A stretch of DNA of 64,000 nucleotides, from contig NZ_LMUI01000060.1 of NCBI RefSeq assembly GCF_009765995.1, forward strand, positions 142,218 to 206,217, given 5' to 3'. Below, piece by piece: positions 1 to 8,305 of the stretch. The stretch comes from Methylocapsa sp. S129 (lineage in GTDB: Bacteria; Pseudomonadota; Alphaproteobacteria; Rhizobiales; Beijerinckiaceae). Position numbers and translations under genes: made by a program. Below the pieces are notes generated by a model. The model saw nothing but the letters and a program-made list of their open reading frames with translations, ran no database searches and was not told where the DNA came from. The stretch's first letter is position 1, and each line of letters opens with the position of its first letter.

Positions 1-145
1 TCATCGACAACGCGAAATCGAGCCCGTAATGCTCGGCCTTCTGGACGATCGTGCGGTTGAGATCGAAGGTCGGCATGTATTGCGGCGAGGTCGCCGAGAT
101 GATCCAGCCATTATTGCCGATCGGAATAAAAACACCGACGTCCAT
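1..145 (-). CDS. rutA: RutA-like pyrimidine monooxygenase, N-terminal part only (cut by window edge)
   Basis: The ATG at 145 opens a minus-strand frame that runs off the left edge, giving 48 codons. The peptide has the motifs [15 protein letters not shown] and IVQKAEHY followed by DFALSM, which closely match the start of RutA. RutA is the flavin-dependent (LLM-class) enzyme that opens the uracil ring oxidatively to ureidoacrylate peracid. The gene is divergent from the asparaginase/amidase/carbamoylase set that starts at 340, with 194 bases between them, so a shared control region is likely. The remaining roughly 310 residues lie outside the window, so integrity and the rest of a rut operon cannot be judged. 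A RutA paralogue acting on another ring is possible. Confidence 0.75.
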   Translation of the reverse strand, partial: MDVGVFIPIGNNGWIISATSPQYMPTFDLNRTIVQKAEHYGLDFALSM

Positions 146-339
146 TGTCCAAACCTCTACTTTCCCCTTGCGCGCGGCGACGCGACCTGCGCTTCGCGAC
201 CCACCATGCTCGGCGGTGGAACGGCCTTCGCCAAATGACGATTTCTCATCGCTTGTGGACAAAAGATGCTTGGGCGTCGATGCAATTCGTCGGCTAGATT
301 CGCAGGCTTGACGATTGGGATGCTGGATGGGGTGGGTTC

Positions 340-1338
340 ATGGCGCGTAAGAAGGTGGCGTTCATCGGGACGGGCGGCACGATCTCCTCGATTGGCAAGG
401 GTCCGCTCGACATCTTGGATTACACCGCCAACAACACGATGCTGCACGCCGAGGAGATTTTGGCGGCGGTTCCGAGCGTGAACGAGGTCGCCGACCTCCT
501 TGTCGTCAAGTTCCGGAACATTCCGAGCCCCGCCATCTACTTTCCCGAATGGAAAGAACTCGGAGCGCTCTGCGAGCAGCTCGTGCGGGAGAATCCTGAT
601 CTGAGCGGCATCGTGATCGGCCACGGCACTGCGACTCTCGAGGAAACGGCGTATTTCCTCAATCTCACCGTGCGGGTTCCCGTGCCGGTCGTGGTCGTCG
701 GTTCGCAGCGTCCGCTGAGCGGCCTGTCCACCGACGCCGCCATGAATCTGGTGGCGGCTATCCGGACGGCGGCCAGCCCAGCCTCACGCGGACGCGGCGT
801 GCTCGTCGTGCTCAACGACGAAATCCAGGCGGCGCGCGAGGTGACGAAAACCTCGACCTTCCGCCTGCAGACCTTCCGGACGCCGGACTTCGGCGTGCTC
901 GGCAGCGTCGACGGCGACCATGTCCGCTATTATCGCCGGACGGAGCGGCGGAACGCGCCGGAGGCCGAATTTGACATCCGGCGGCTCGACGCCCTGCCGC
1001 GCGTGGACATCGCCTATGCCTATGCCGGTTCGGATGGTTCGGCGATCCGGGCTTTCACGGCGGCCGGGGCGAAGGGGATCGTCGCCGCCGCCTTTGCGCC
1101 GGGCATGGTGACGCCGGGCGATGCGGAGGCGATCAGGGAGGCTGTCCAGGCCGGCGTCGCCGTCGCGCTCTCGACGCGGGCGGGAAGCGGCGTGGCGCTC
1201 GACGGCTCCAAGGCGAAGGCGCTGGGTATGCTTCCTGCCGACAACCTCAATCCGCAGAAGGCGCGTCTGCTGCTTGCGCTCGCTTTGACGGTCACAAACG
1301 AACCCGACGAAATCAGGCGGATATTCGCCATCTATTGA
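340..1338 (+). CDS. Asparaginase-family amidohydrolase with altered active site
   Basis: This is a 332-residue protein of the type I/II L-asparaginase family, cytoplasmic because no signal peptide is seen. The first catalytic loop GTGGTIS carries Thr14. The second loop is HGTATLEET at 95-103, where Thr97 is present but the usual Asp (Asp90 of E. coli AnsB) is Ala98. The family lysine is kept in REVTKT (Lys170). The Thr-Asp-Lys relay is therefore incomplete, so activity may be weak or directed at another amide or a lactam. It is the first gene of a run with an amidase (42 bases downstream) and a carbamoylase, which suggests a step in amide or ureide breakdown rather than general asparagine use. 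Confidence 0.8.
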   Translation: MARKKVAFIGTGGTISSIGKGPLDILDYTANNTMLHAEEILAAVPSVNEVADLLVVKFRNIPSPAIYFPEWKELGALCEQLVRENPDLSGIVIGHGTATLEETAYFLNLTVRVPVPVVVVGSQRPLSGLSTDAAMNLVAAIRTAASPASRGRGVLVVLNDEIQAAREVTKTSTFRLQTFRTPDFGVLGSVDGDHVRYYRRTERRNAPEAEFDIRRLDALPRVDIAYAYAGSDGSAIRAFTAAGAKGIVAAAFAPGMVTPGDAEAIREAVQAGVAVALSTRAGSGVALDGSKAKALGMLPADNLNPQKARLLLALALTVTNEPDEIRRIFAIY

Positions 1339-1380
1339 CGCTTTTGGGGCCGTCCCCCGACCTATTTTTCGGAGTCCATT

Positions 1381-2676
1381 ATGGAAAGCGCCAACGAACT
1401 GACCGCGACCCAGGCCCTGGGTCTCATGCGGGAGGGACTGCTCTCCGTCGAGGAGATGGCGCAGGCCTGCCTCGCGCGCATCCGCGCGCGCGATCCCATG
1501 GTGAGGGGCTGGGTCCATCTCGACCCCGAGCTCATTCTGCGCAACGCCCGCGAACTCGACAAACGGGAGGTCAAGGGTCCGCTGCACGGCATACCCATCG
1601 CGGTCAAGGACGTCATCATGACAGCCGACATGCCGACGCAGCACAATTCGCCGCTCTACAAGGGGAGCTTCCCCACCGTCGACGCGGGCTGCATCAAGAC
1701 GTTGCGCGCAGCGGGCGCCCTGATCTTCGGAAAGACCGATACGACGGAGTTCGCGTCCGTGACGCGCGGCGGCACGGCGCGCCATCCGCTCGACCCCAGC
1801 CGCACGCCCGGCGGCTCGTCGAGCGGCTCGGCGGCGGTCGTCGGCGACTTTCAGGTCCCGATCAGCCTCGGCACGCAGACCGCCGGCTCGACGATTCGCC
1901 CCGGTTCGTTCTGCGGCGTCTACGCGATGAAGCCGACCTGGGGCGCGATCAACCGGGAAGGGCTCAAGATGCTGTCGGTGAGCCTCGACACGCTGGGCCT
2001 TTTCGCCCGTTCGGCTGAAGATCTTGATCTGCTCGCCGATGTCTTCGCCCTCGAGGACCGTGGCCCCGTCAAGCCCTTCGCACTGCGCGGCGCCCGCATC
2101 GTGGCCTGCCGGTCTCCCGCCTGGGACAAGACCGAACCGGCAACGTGGGAGGCGTTCGACCGTGGGATCAACCTCTTGAGGGACGCAGGCGCCGAGGTCG
2201 CGCCGCTGGATTTGCCGGCGGCCTTTTCGGCGCTCCCCGATAACCACGCGACCGTGATGGCTGGCGAGGCCCAGGTGAGCTTTCTCAGCGAGATCCGGGC
2301 GCAGCCGGAGCTCCTGCATGAGGATCTTACTGCCATGGCCAAGAACAGCAAGGGCGTCACCAAGGGAGCGCTGGTGGCGGCCTATGATTCCGCGGCGCAG
2401 TGCCGGATAGCCTTCGACGAGCTCGCCGCCGGTTTCGATGCCGTGTTGACGCCGAGCGCGCGGGGCGAAGCCCCTGTCGGAACGGTGACGGGCGATGCCG
2501 CGGTCAATGCGATGTGGACCCTGCTGCATGTTCCCGTCATTCAGGTCCCGGGCTTCAAGGGTCCCTTCGGCCTGCCGGTGGGCTTGTCGCTGACCTCGCC
2601 GCGCTATACCGATCGTCATCTCCTCCAAGTGGCCAGGGTGATCGGACCGTTGTTCGGCGCCCGAGGCGCGGCCTGA
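1381..2676 (+). CDS. Amidase-signature family hydrolase
   Basis: This 431-residue protein belongs to the amidase-signature family. The catalytic triad can be read directly: Lys76 in IAVKDV, the cis-Ser in GGSSSGSAA (about 146-147) and the nucleophile Ser170 in GTQTAGSTIRP. Such enzymes hydrolyse a wide range of amides, and some cleave ureido acids. It follows the asparaginase-like gene by 42 bases and precedes the N-carbamoyl hydrolase by 37 bases, so the three are probably one transcript. Length and motif order are normal. The substrate cannot be read from the sequence, but a ureide or monoamide made by the neighbouring enzymes would fit. Confidence 0.88.
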   Translation: MESANELTATQALGLMREGLLSVEEMAQACLARIRARDPMVRGWVHLDPELILRNARELDKREVKGPLHGIPIAVKDVIMTADMPTQHNSPLYKGSFPTVDAGCIKTLRAAGALIFGKTDTTEFASVTRGGTARHPLDPSRTPGGSSSGSAAVVGDFQVPISLGTQTAGSTIRPGSFCGVYAMKPTWGAINREGLKMLSVSLDTLGLFARSAEDLDLLADVFALEDRGPVKPFALRGARIVACRSPAWDKTEPATWEAFDRGINLLRDAGAEVAPLDLPAAFSALPDNHATVMAGEAQVSFLSEIRAQPELLHEDLTAMAKNSKGVTKGALVAAYDSAAQCRIAFDELAAGFDAVLTPSARGEAPVGTVTGDAAVNAMWTLLHVPVIQVPGFKGPFGLPVGLSLTSPRYTDRHLLQVARVIGPLFGARGAA

Positions 2677-2713
2677 AGCGCCGGGCGGTCGAAGCAGTAG
2701 AGGGAACGGTTGA

Positions 2714-3652
2714 ATGGCGCGCATTTTGAACATTGCGTCCGCGCAGATGGGCCCGATCGCGCGGTCCGAAACGCGCAAGGACGTCGTGCAGCGGTTGCTT
2801 GCGTTGATGCGCCAGGCCAAGGCGCGCGGCAGCGATCTGGTCGTCTTCCCCGAGCTTGCGCTGACGACTTTCTTTCCGCGTTGGTTCATGACCGACCAGG
2901 AGGAGATCGACAGCTTTTTCGAACGCGCCATGCCTGGCGAGGACACGGCGATCCTGTTCGAGACCGCGGTGCGGCTTGGGATCGGTTTTTATCTTGGCTA
3001 TGCCGAACTCGATCTCAGCGAAGGCCGGGCGCGCCGTTTCAACACGGCGATCCTGGTCGACAAGACGGGCGTGATCGTGGGCAAGTATCGCAAGATCCAC
3101 CTGCCCGGACATGCCGAACACGAGCCCAAACGCGCCTTCCAGCATCTCGAGAAGCGCTATTTCGAACCGGGCGACCTCGGCTTTCCCGTCTGGCGGACGT
3201 TTGGCGGAATCTTCGGCATGTGCATCTGCAACGATCGGCGCTGGCCGGAAACCTACCGCGTCATGGGCCTGCAGGGCGTGGAAGTCGTAATGCTCGGCTA
3301 CAACACGCCGGTGGGACACACGGGCTATCCCGATGTCGACGGCCTGTCGCATTTCCACAATCATCTTTCCATGCAGGCCGGCGCCTACCAGAATTCGACC
3401 TGGGTGATCGGAACCGCGAAATGCGGGATCGAGGAGGGTTCGTTGATGATTGGGCAGAGCGCGATCATCGCGCCCTCCGGCGAGATCGTCGCGACCTCCC
3501 TCACGCTGGAGGACGAGGTGATCGCCGCCGCCTGCGACCTCGATTTCGGGAGGCGCTACAGCGAGACGATCTTCAATTTCGCCAGGCATCGCGAACCTAG
3601 CAACTACGGTCTCATCGTGGAGCGCAAGGGCGCCATCCCGCCGCCGGCATAG
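2714..3652 (+). CDS. N-carbamoyl-D-amino-acid hydrolase (nitrilase superfamily)
   Basis: This 312-residue protein resembles the Agrobacterium D-carbamoylase along its whole length. The nitrilase triad falls at the same numbers as in that enzyme: Glu47 in FPELAL, Lys127 in KYRKIH and Cys172 in CICNDRRWPE. Other shared blocks are FFPRW, HLEKRYFEPGDLGFPV and YNTPVG. The family removes the carbamoyl group from N-carbamoyl-D-amino acids, releasing CO2 and ammonia, and is the last step of hydantoin degradation. No hydantoinase is seen nearby. The RutA-like gene at the window start offers another source of a ureido compound. It is the last gene of the run, and nothing clear follows for 780 bases. 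Confidence 0.88.
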   Translation: MARILNIASAQMGPIARSETRKDVVQRLLALMRQAKARGSDLVVFPELALTTFFPRWFMTDQEEIDSFFERAMPGEDTAILFETAVRLGIGFYLGYAELDLSEGRARRFNTAILVDKTGVIVGKYRKIHLPGHAEHEPKRAFQHLEKRYFEPGDLGFPVWRTFGGIFGMCICNDRRWPETYRVMGLQGVEVVMLGYNTPVGHTGYPDVDGLSHFHNHLSMQAGAYQNSTWVIGTAKCGIEEGSLMIGQSAIIAPSGEIVATSLTLEDEVIAAACDLDFGRRYSETIFNFARHREPSNYGLIVERKGAIPPPA

Positions 3653-4432
3653 ATTCACAATGGCGTCGTCATGCTGGAGCATCGCGATGTACGCCGCTTA
3701 GTCGTCCCGCGGCGCCTCATGCTGAACGGCATTGTCGCGTGAGCAAATTTTACTTGTCGCTCAAGCCTTTTTGCCACTGGCCTCCCCAGGTGAAATCGAG
3801 GGCTTATGCCGGAGTCCGCGGACCGACAGCGACTTCGAAATCGTCTATACTTGAGCAATGCGACAGCGCCGTCTGTCGTAGCTGAGGACAAACAGCCGAC
3901 CGACAGCAGCGCGGACGATACAGCGAACGCTAAGAACGGCAAAACCGATCAGTAGGCAAGCGATTCGCCTTCTTAACTCGTGCGCGTTGCGCTGGCGAGA
4001 CGAGCATGGTAGTCGCGAGAGAGGCAGCCAAACGCCGACGGGGTTGGCTTCTGATGGATTGGGCGGAGACCCGTTAGATTTCAATGTGCTAGAGAAGCTC
4101 GTGTGCAAGGAATGCGCACGGTGGTTCTACTTTTCTTTCTTTCTTTTTGGTTCGCGCACGGGGCATCTATTTTCACCGCCAACTGACACTGTGATGATCG
4201 ATCGCTGCCAAATGGTCGTGAAATTGCGGGGTCAATATTGTTGGACGACTCGTCGAAGCGGCGAATCTAAGTCCGCGCCAGTTCAGCCGCGCCGCGACAG
4301 GCCAATCGCCGGCCAAAGCGATCGAGAACCTGCGAGTCTAGGTCGCTCGGTTGTCGCTCCACATCTCGGAGACACCTGACCAGCGCGTCGCTGCCGCGCA
4401 GGTGTTTACCTTCAAAGCGAAATTGTCACACT
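3653..4432. other. Gap between two gene clusters, eroded DNA
   Basis: These 780 bases separate the carbamoylase from the convergent sox operon. No full gene is convincing. A 49-codon frame on the plus strand (3806-3955) starts after a GAGGG stretch and encodes a hydrophilic peptide ending in DDTANAKNGKTDQ; I do not recognise it and doubt that it is real. A fragment of an AraC-type DNA-binding domain is visible at 4243-4341. A T-rich stretch of repeated TTTC units lies near 4132-4150. Stop codons in every frame and a less GC-rich composition than the flanks suggest decayed, imported or rearranged DNA. Confidence 0.5.
4243..4341 (+). pseudogene. Remnant of an AraC/GlxA-type regulator HTH
   Basis: One frame reads GRLVEAANLSPRQFSRA then ATGQSPAKAIENLRV before a TAG stop. 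This matches the first helix-turn-helix of GlxA/FtrA-like AraC regulators, where the usual text is close to LAEAANLSPRQFSRAF followed by ATGQSPAKAIENLRVE. Two or three residues appear to be missing between the blocks, and the second half of the domain and the amidase-like N-terminal domain are absent. It is therefore a relic, not a gene. It may mark the edge of the region that brought the sox cluster. Confidence 0.5.
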
Positions 4433-5029
4433 TCAGTTATATTCAGCCGCTGAGGCGCTGGCCCATGACCAGAAGCTGGCGGCCATGCTTCGCGCGACGA
4501 GGATATCGAATATGGCGGGGCGGTCGTAAGGCTGCTCATCGACGCGCCAGAGGTGAACGCCGATATGGGCGATGCTCGTCATCGCGGCGGCGCCGGAGGG
4601 GAAGGCTGCCGGATGCAAATCGATCATGCAGCCCTTCGCCAGCATGTCGCGGACATTGGGGCCGCTGAGCCGCAGCGCCGCGCGCCCGTCGCTTTGGTCG
4701 CTCACCGCGGCCAGTTCTGAAAGCTCCGCGAAGCTCTCTTTCTGCTCGGCGACGAGCAGCCATTGTCCGGGGCCCGCCCAGACGAACGCATGCGCCGCGT
4801 CGCGGACAGCGCGGGGCGTGGTCGGAAGTTCGAGACCGTAGCGCATCTTGACCAGCGCCGAGAGCGCGGCCTTGCGACCGCGTTGTGCCTGGATGCCGGC
4901 GACGCCAAGGCCCTCGCGGGCGACTACATTCACGCCACAGGGCCGCGCCGCATCGGATGGACTCGCCGTGAGAATGTCGGCCCAGGCGCTGTGCCGCGAC
5001 CATTTCGTTTTCAGCGACGGATCAGCCAC
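4433..5029 (-). CDS. soxG: Sarcosine oxidase gamma subunit
   Basis: SoxG is the small structural subunit of heterotetrameric sarcosine oxidase and is related to the C-terminal (GcvT-like) part of the alpha chain. I chose the GTG at 5029, which overlaps the soxA stop by eight bases and has a GGAG a few bases upstream; this gives 198 residues beginning VADPSLKTKW. Features include the WAGPGQWLL and LRLSGPNVRDMLAKGCMIDLHP blocks typical of the subunit. It is the last gene of the minus-strand operon. Upstream in-frame ATGs lie inside soxA and would add residues that do not belong to the family. Confidence 0.88.
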   Translation of the reverse strand: MADPSLKTKWSRHSAWADILTASPSDAARPCGVNVVAREGLGVAGIQAQRGRKAALSALVKMRYGLELPTTPRAVRDAAHAFVWAGPGQWLLVAEQKESFAELSELAAVSDQSDGRAALRLSGPNVRDMLAKGCMIDLHPAAFPSGAAAMTSIAHIGVHLWRVDEQPYDRPAIFDILVARSMAASFWSWASASAAEYN

Positions 5030-8012
5030 GAAGCCGCGCTCCTTCCACGTCGAGAAACAACGCGTTGCAGATTTCGACTTCCACATCGCCATTGCGAACC
5101 GGATCATAGGCGCGCACGCGCTCACCGATGCGCTCCGCGCCGCGCTTGATGAGCCCGAGGCCGATCCAATGGCCGAGATTGGGGGAATAGGCGACGGAGG
5201 TCATGTAGCCTTCGTCATTGTCCAAATCGGCCGACCGGCCGAGGCCAAGGAAATGCGCGCCGGCCCGCAGCCTCTGTGCGCGATCGACGGGCTTGAATCC
5301 TGCGAGGATCGGCCTGTCCGGCTCGACCAAGGCGGGACGGCCCGCCATGACGCGGCCGATGAAATCCTTCCTGCCGGACATCATGCGCGCGAGGCCGAGA
5401 TCGCGCGCCGTTGTCTGGCCGTTCAGCTCGCCGCCGGCGACATGGCCTTTTTCGATGCGCATGACGCCCATCGCTTCGAGGCCGTAGGGCGTGACGCCGA
5501 AAGGGCGGCCCGCCGCCATCAGCGCACGCGCCAGGGCGTCGCCATAGCCGGCGGGGACGGCGAGTTCATAGGCGCGTTCGCCGGAGAAGGAGACGCGAAA
5601 CAGCCGCGCCTCGACGCCGCCGCCCACTGAGACCATCCGCGCGGCGAGATAGGGAAAAGCGTCGTCGGAGATGTCGTGCTCCTCGTCGATCACGGCGCGC
5701 AGCAGATCGCGCGAGCGCGGCCCGGCGATCGCCATTTGCGCCCATTGTTCGCTGACCGATGCAATCTGCACGTCGAGCGTGGGCCAGAGAACCTGAAGGC
5801 AGAATTCGAGATGCTGCATGATCTTGACCGCGTTGGCGGTCGTCGTTGTCATCAGGAAATGGGTTTCGCCGAGCCGCGACGCCGTGCCGTCGTCCATGAC
5901 GAAGCCGTCTTCCCGCAGCATGACGCCATAGCGCGCCTTGCCGATGGGCAAGTTCGACCAGTTGTTGATATAAACGCGCTCGAGCAGGGTCAGCGCATCC
6001 GCGCCTTGAATGTCGATCTTGCCGAGCGTCGAGACATCGCAGACGCCGACGCCGCCGCGCACCGCGAGCGTTTCGCGATTGACGGTCGTCAGCCAATCGT
6101 TCTCGCCCGGCTGAGGATAATATTGCGCGCGGCGCCACAGGCCGGATTCGACGAAGACGGCGCCAAGCTCTTTCGACCATTGGTGCGTCGGCGCGAGACG
6201 CACGGGGCGGAAATCTTGGCCGCGATGATGCCCGGCGAGCGCGCCGATCGCCACCGGCGCATAGGGCGGGCGAAACATCGTGACGCCGGTTTCGGCGATC
6301 GTCTTGCCGGTGAGTTCGGCCATGATCGCGAGGCCTGCCAGATTGGAGGTCTTGCCCTGATCGGTGGCCATGCCGAGCGTCGTGTAGCGCTTGAGATGTT
6401 CGACCGAGCGAAAGCCCTCCTGGGCGGCGAGTTCGATGTCGCGATCGGTGACGTCGTTCTGGTAGTCGACGAACGCTTTGCCCCGGCTACCGGCGACGCG
6501 CGAGACCGGCGCGACCGCGACGGCTTCCGGATCGGTCGCCGGCGCGGGCGCGCTTTGCTTCGTCGCCAAGCCGCAATCCTGCGCGGCTTCCGCGCCGAGC
6601 TGGGCGCCGTCGAGGAGCGCCTCGCGCAGGGAAAAGCGACCGGCCGCGCTCCCGGCGACGCGCATGCCATCGGGCAGGTCTCCCGCGACAAACGCATGGA
6701 TCGCGGCGTTCCAAACAGGACGATGTCCCTGATGCGAGGCGAGGTGGATTGTCGGATTCCAGCCGTTGGAAACGGTGAGAAGATCACAAGCCAGCGTCCT
6801 GACGCTCCCATTCGCCTCGCGGATCGCCAGGCGCCGCAAGGATTTGCCGCCCGATGCGCCAAAGACGCTTGCGCCTGCGTAAAGTGGCGCGCCGAAACCC
6901 TCGCATAAAGTCCGAAGGTTGGGATCGACTTGCTCCCGGGAATCGACGACGGCGACGATCTTCACGCCCGCCGCCGCAAGATCGCGCGCCGTATTCCAGC
7001 CATCGTCGCCGGCCGTGAAGATCGCCGCTTCGCGCCCGGGCGCCACGCCAAAGCGATTGACATAGGTGCGCACTGCGCCGGCCAGCATGACGCCGGGCGT
7101 ATCGTTGCCACCGAACACGGTCGGCCGTTCGATCGCGCCGGCGGCGAGAATCGCCCGTTTGGCGACGATCCGCCAGGCGCGCTGACGCGGCTGATGCGGT
7201 GCTGGAGCCATCACATGATCGGCGACGCGCTCCAAAGCGCCGTAGACGCCGTGATCATAGACGCCAAATATCGTGGTGCGCCGCATGACGCGAATGTCGG
7301 GAAAGCTTTCGAGCTCCGCGATTGTTCGGGCGAGCCATTGCGAGGCGGGGAGGCCATCGATCTCGCGCCGCTCCGACAAAAGCCGGCCACCGAGCGCGAA
7401 ATCGTCGTCGCAGAGAATGACGCGCGCACCAGCGCGGCCTGCTGCGAGCGCGGCGGAGAGTCCAGCCGGGCCGCCGCCAATCACCAGGATGTCGCAAAAG
7501 GCGAAGGCCTTTTCATAGGTGTCAGGATCTTCCGCATTGGCGGCGCGACCAAGCCCCGCGGCGCGGCGGATCGCAGGCTCGTAAAGCCGTTCCCAGAAGC
7601 TCGCGGGCCACATGAAGGTCTTGTAGTAGAAGCCCGCCATCAACGCGGGCGCGAACAGCGCATTGATCGATAGAAGATCGAAGCCGAGGGAAGGCCAGCG
7701 GTTCTGGCTCGTCGCCTCCAGCCCGTCATAGAGTTCGGCGACGGTGGCGCGGGTGTTGGGTTCGCGCCTCGCGCCGGTGCGAAGCTCGACCAGTCCGTTC
7801 GGCTCTTCCGGGCCGGCCGTCAGCAAGCCGCGCGGGCGATGATATTTGAACGAACGCCCGATGAGGCGCGCGCCATTGGCGAGCAGCGCGGACGCGAGCG
7901 TGTCGCCGCGAAATCCGGACAAGGCCTGGCCGTCGAACCGGAACGTCAGCGGCGCGTTGCGATCGACGAGACCGATTTGGGGAAGCCGGAACGGTTGCGT
8001 TGCATTGGCCAC
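5022..8012 (-). CDS. soxA: Sarcosine oxidase alpha subunit
   Basis: The largest subunit of the heterotetrameric enzyme, which oxidises sarcosine to glycine, passes the methyl carbon to tetrahydrofolate and makes hydrogen peroxide. In order it shows a ferredoxin-like N-terminal domain (FDGQALSGFRGDTLASALL, then GRSFKYHRPRG), a dinucleotide-binding motif VIGGGPAGLSAALAAG near residue 180, a second Rossmann region, and a GcvT-like folate-binding domain over roughly the last 380 residues. The GTG at 8012, six bases after the soxD stop, gives 996 residues and matches the family start; a TTG at 8021 overlapping that stop is the alternative. An upstream ATG at 8123 would overlap soxD heavily and is unlikely. 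Confidence 0.93.
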   Translation of the reverse strand: MANATQPFRLPQIGLVDRNAPLTFRFDGQALSGFRGDTLASALLANGARLIGRSFKYHRPRGLLTAGPEEPNGLVELRTGARREPNTRATVAELYDGLEATSQNRWPSLGFDLLSINALFAPALMAGFYYKTFMWPASFWERLYEPAIRRAAGLGRAANAEDPDTYEKAFAFCDILVIGGGPAGLSAALAAGRAGARVILCDDDFALGGRLLSERREIDGLPASQWLARTIAELESFPDIRVMRRTTIFGVYDHGVYGALERVADHVMAPAPHQPRQRAWRIVAKRAILAAGAIERPTVFGGNDTPGVMLAGAVRTYVNRFGVAPGREAAIFTAGDDGWNTARDLAAAGVKIVAVVDSREQVDPNLRTLCEGFGAPLYAGASVFGASGGKSLRRLAIREANGSVRTLACDLLTVSNGWNPTIHLASHQGHRPVWNAAIHAFVAGDLPDGMRVAGSAAGRFSLREALLDGAQLGAEAAQDCGLATKQSAPAPATDPEAVAVAPVSRVAGSRGKAFVDYQNDVTDRDIELAAQEGFRSVEHLKRYTTLGMATDQGKTSNLAGLAIMAELTGKTIAETGVTMFRPPYAPVAIGALAGHHRGQDFRPVRLAPTHQWSKELGAVFVESGLWRRAQYYPQPGENDWLTTVNRETLAVRGGVGVCDVSTLGKIDIQGADALTLLERVYINNWSNLPIGKARYGVMLREDGFVMDDGTASRLGETHFLMTTTTANAVKIMQHLEFCLQVLWPTLDVQIASVSEQWAQMAIAGPRSRDLLRAVIDEEHDISDDAFPYLAARMVSVGGGVEARLFRVSFSGERAYELAVPAGYGDALARALMAAGRPFGVTPYGLEAMGVMRIEKGHVAGGELNGQTTARDLGLARMMSGRKDFIGRVMAGRPALVEPDRPILAGFKPVDRAQRLRAGAHFLGLGRSADLDNDEGYMTSVAYSPNLGHWIGLGLIKRGAERIGERVRAYDPVRNGDVEVEICNALFLDVEGARLRG

Positions 8013-8017
8013 GGCGG

Positions 8018-8284
8018 TCAACTCTGAACCAAAGGCTTGGCCGGCTCGGCCGATTCGATCCGATGCGTCCTGGTATCGCGGGTGACGACGATCCACGCAT
8101 GGCAGCCCGAACTGTGATGCCAATATTCGCGCTGGCGGCCAGCCGGATTGTCGCGCTCATAGACATATCTCGTCATCGCGGCTTCGGACATTTCGTCTGC
8201 GCCGGGCCGCTTGACGTTCGCGTCGCCAAGATAGGTGAATTCTTGAACGTCGCGGGTTCCGCAATGAGGGCAGGGCAGGCGCAT
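8018..8284 (-). CDS. soxD: Sarcosine oxidase delta subunit
   Basis: This 88-residue zinc-binding subunit shows Cys5 and Cys8 in CPHCG, then His56/57 and Cys61 in WHHSSGCHAW, which corresponds to the zinc site of characterised delta chains. It stabilises the alpha-beta-gamma-delta complex and has no redox centre. It lies 21 bases after soxB and is tightly coupled to soxA. Length and motif spacing are normal for the family. Confidence 0.93.
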   Translation of the reverse strand: MRLPCPHCGTRDVQEFTYLGDANVKRPGADEMSEAAMTRYVYERDNPAGRQREYWHHSSGCHAWIVVTRDTRTHRIESAEPAKPLVQS

Positions 8285-8305
8285 CTCACAAGACCCCGTG
8301 CGAGT

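Noticed and set aside
784-2946. A 720-codon minus-strand open frame across the asparaginase and amidase genes
   Set aside because: The amino acid composition is Arg/His-rich and without motifs, and the plus strand has three clear enzyme genes; it is an antisense by-product of high GC.
2555-3682. A 375-codon minus-strand frame over the carbamoylase
   Set aside because: It has no recognisable domain and lies fully opposite a well-supported gene.
3806-3955. A 49-codon plus-strand frame with a GAGGG upstream
   Set aside because: It is hydrophilic with no homology I can recall and lies in eroded DNA; mentioned in the gap entry but not called as a gene.
5676-6908. A 410-codon plus-strand frame inside soxA
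   Set aside because: It is opposite the folate-binding and linker part of soxA and has low-complexity composition.
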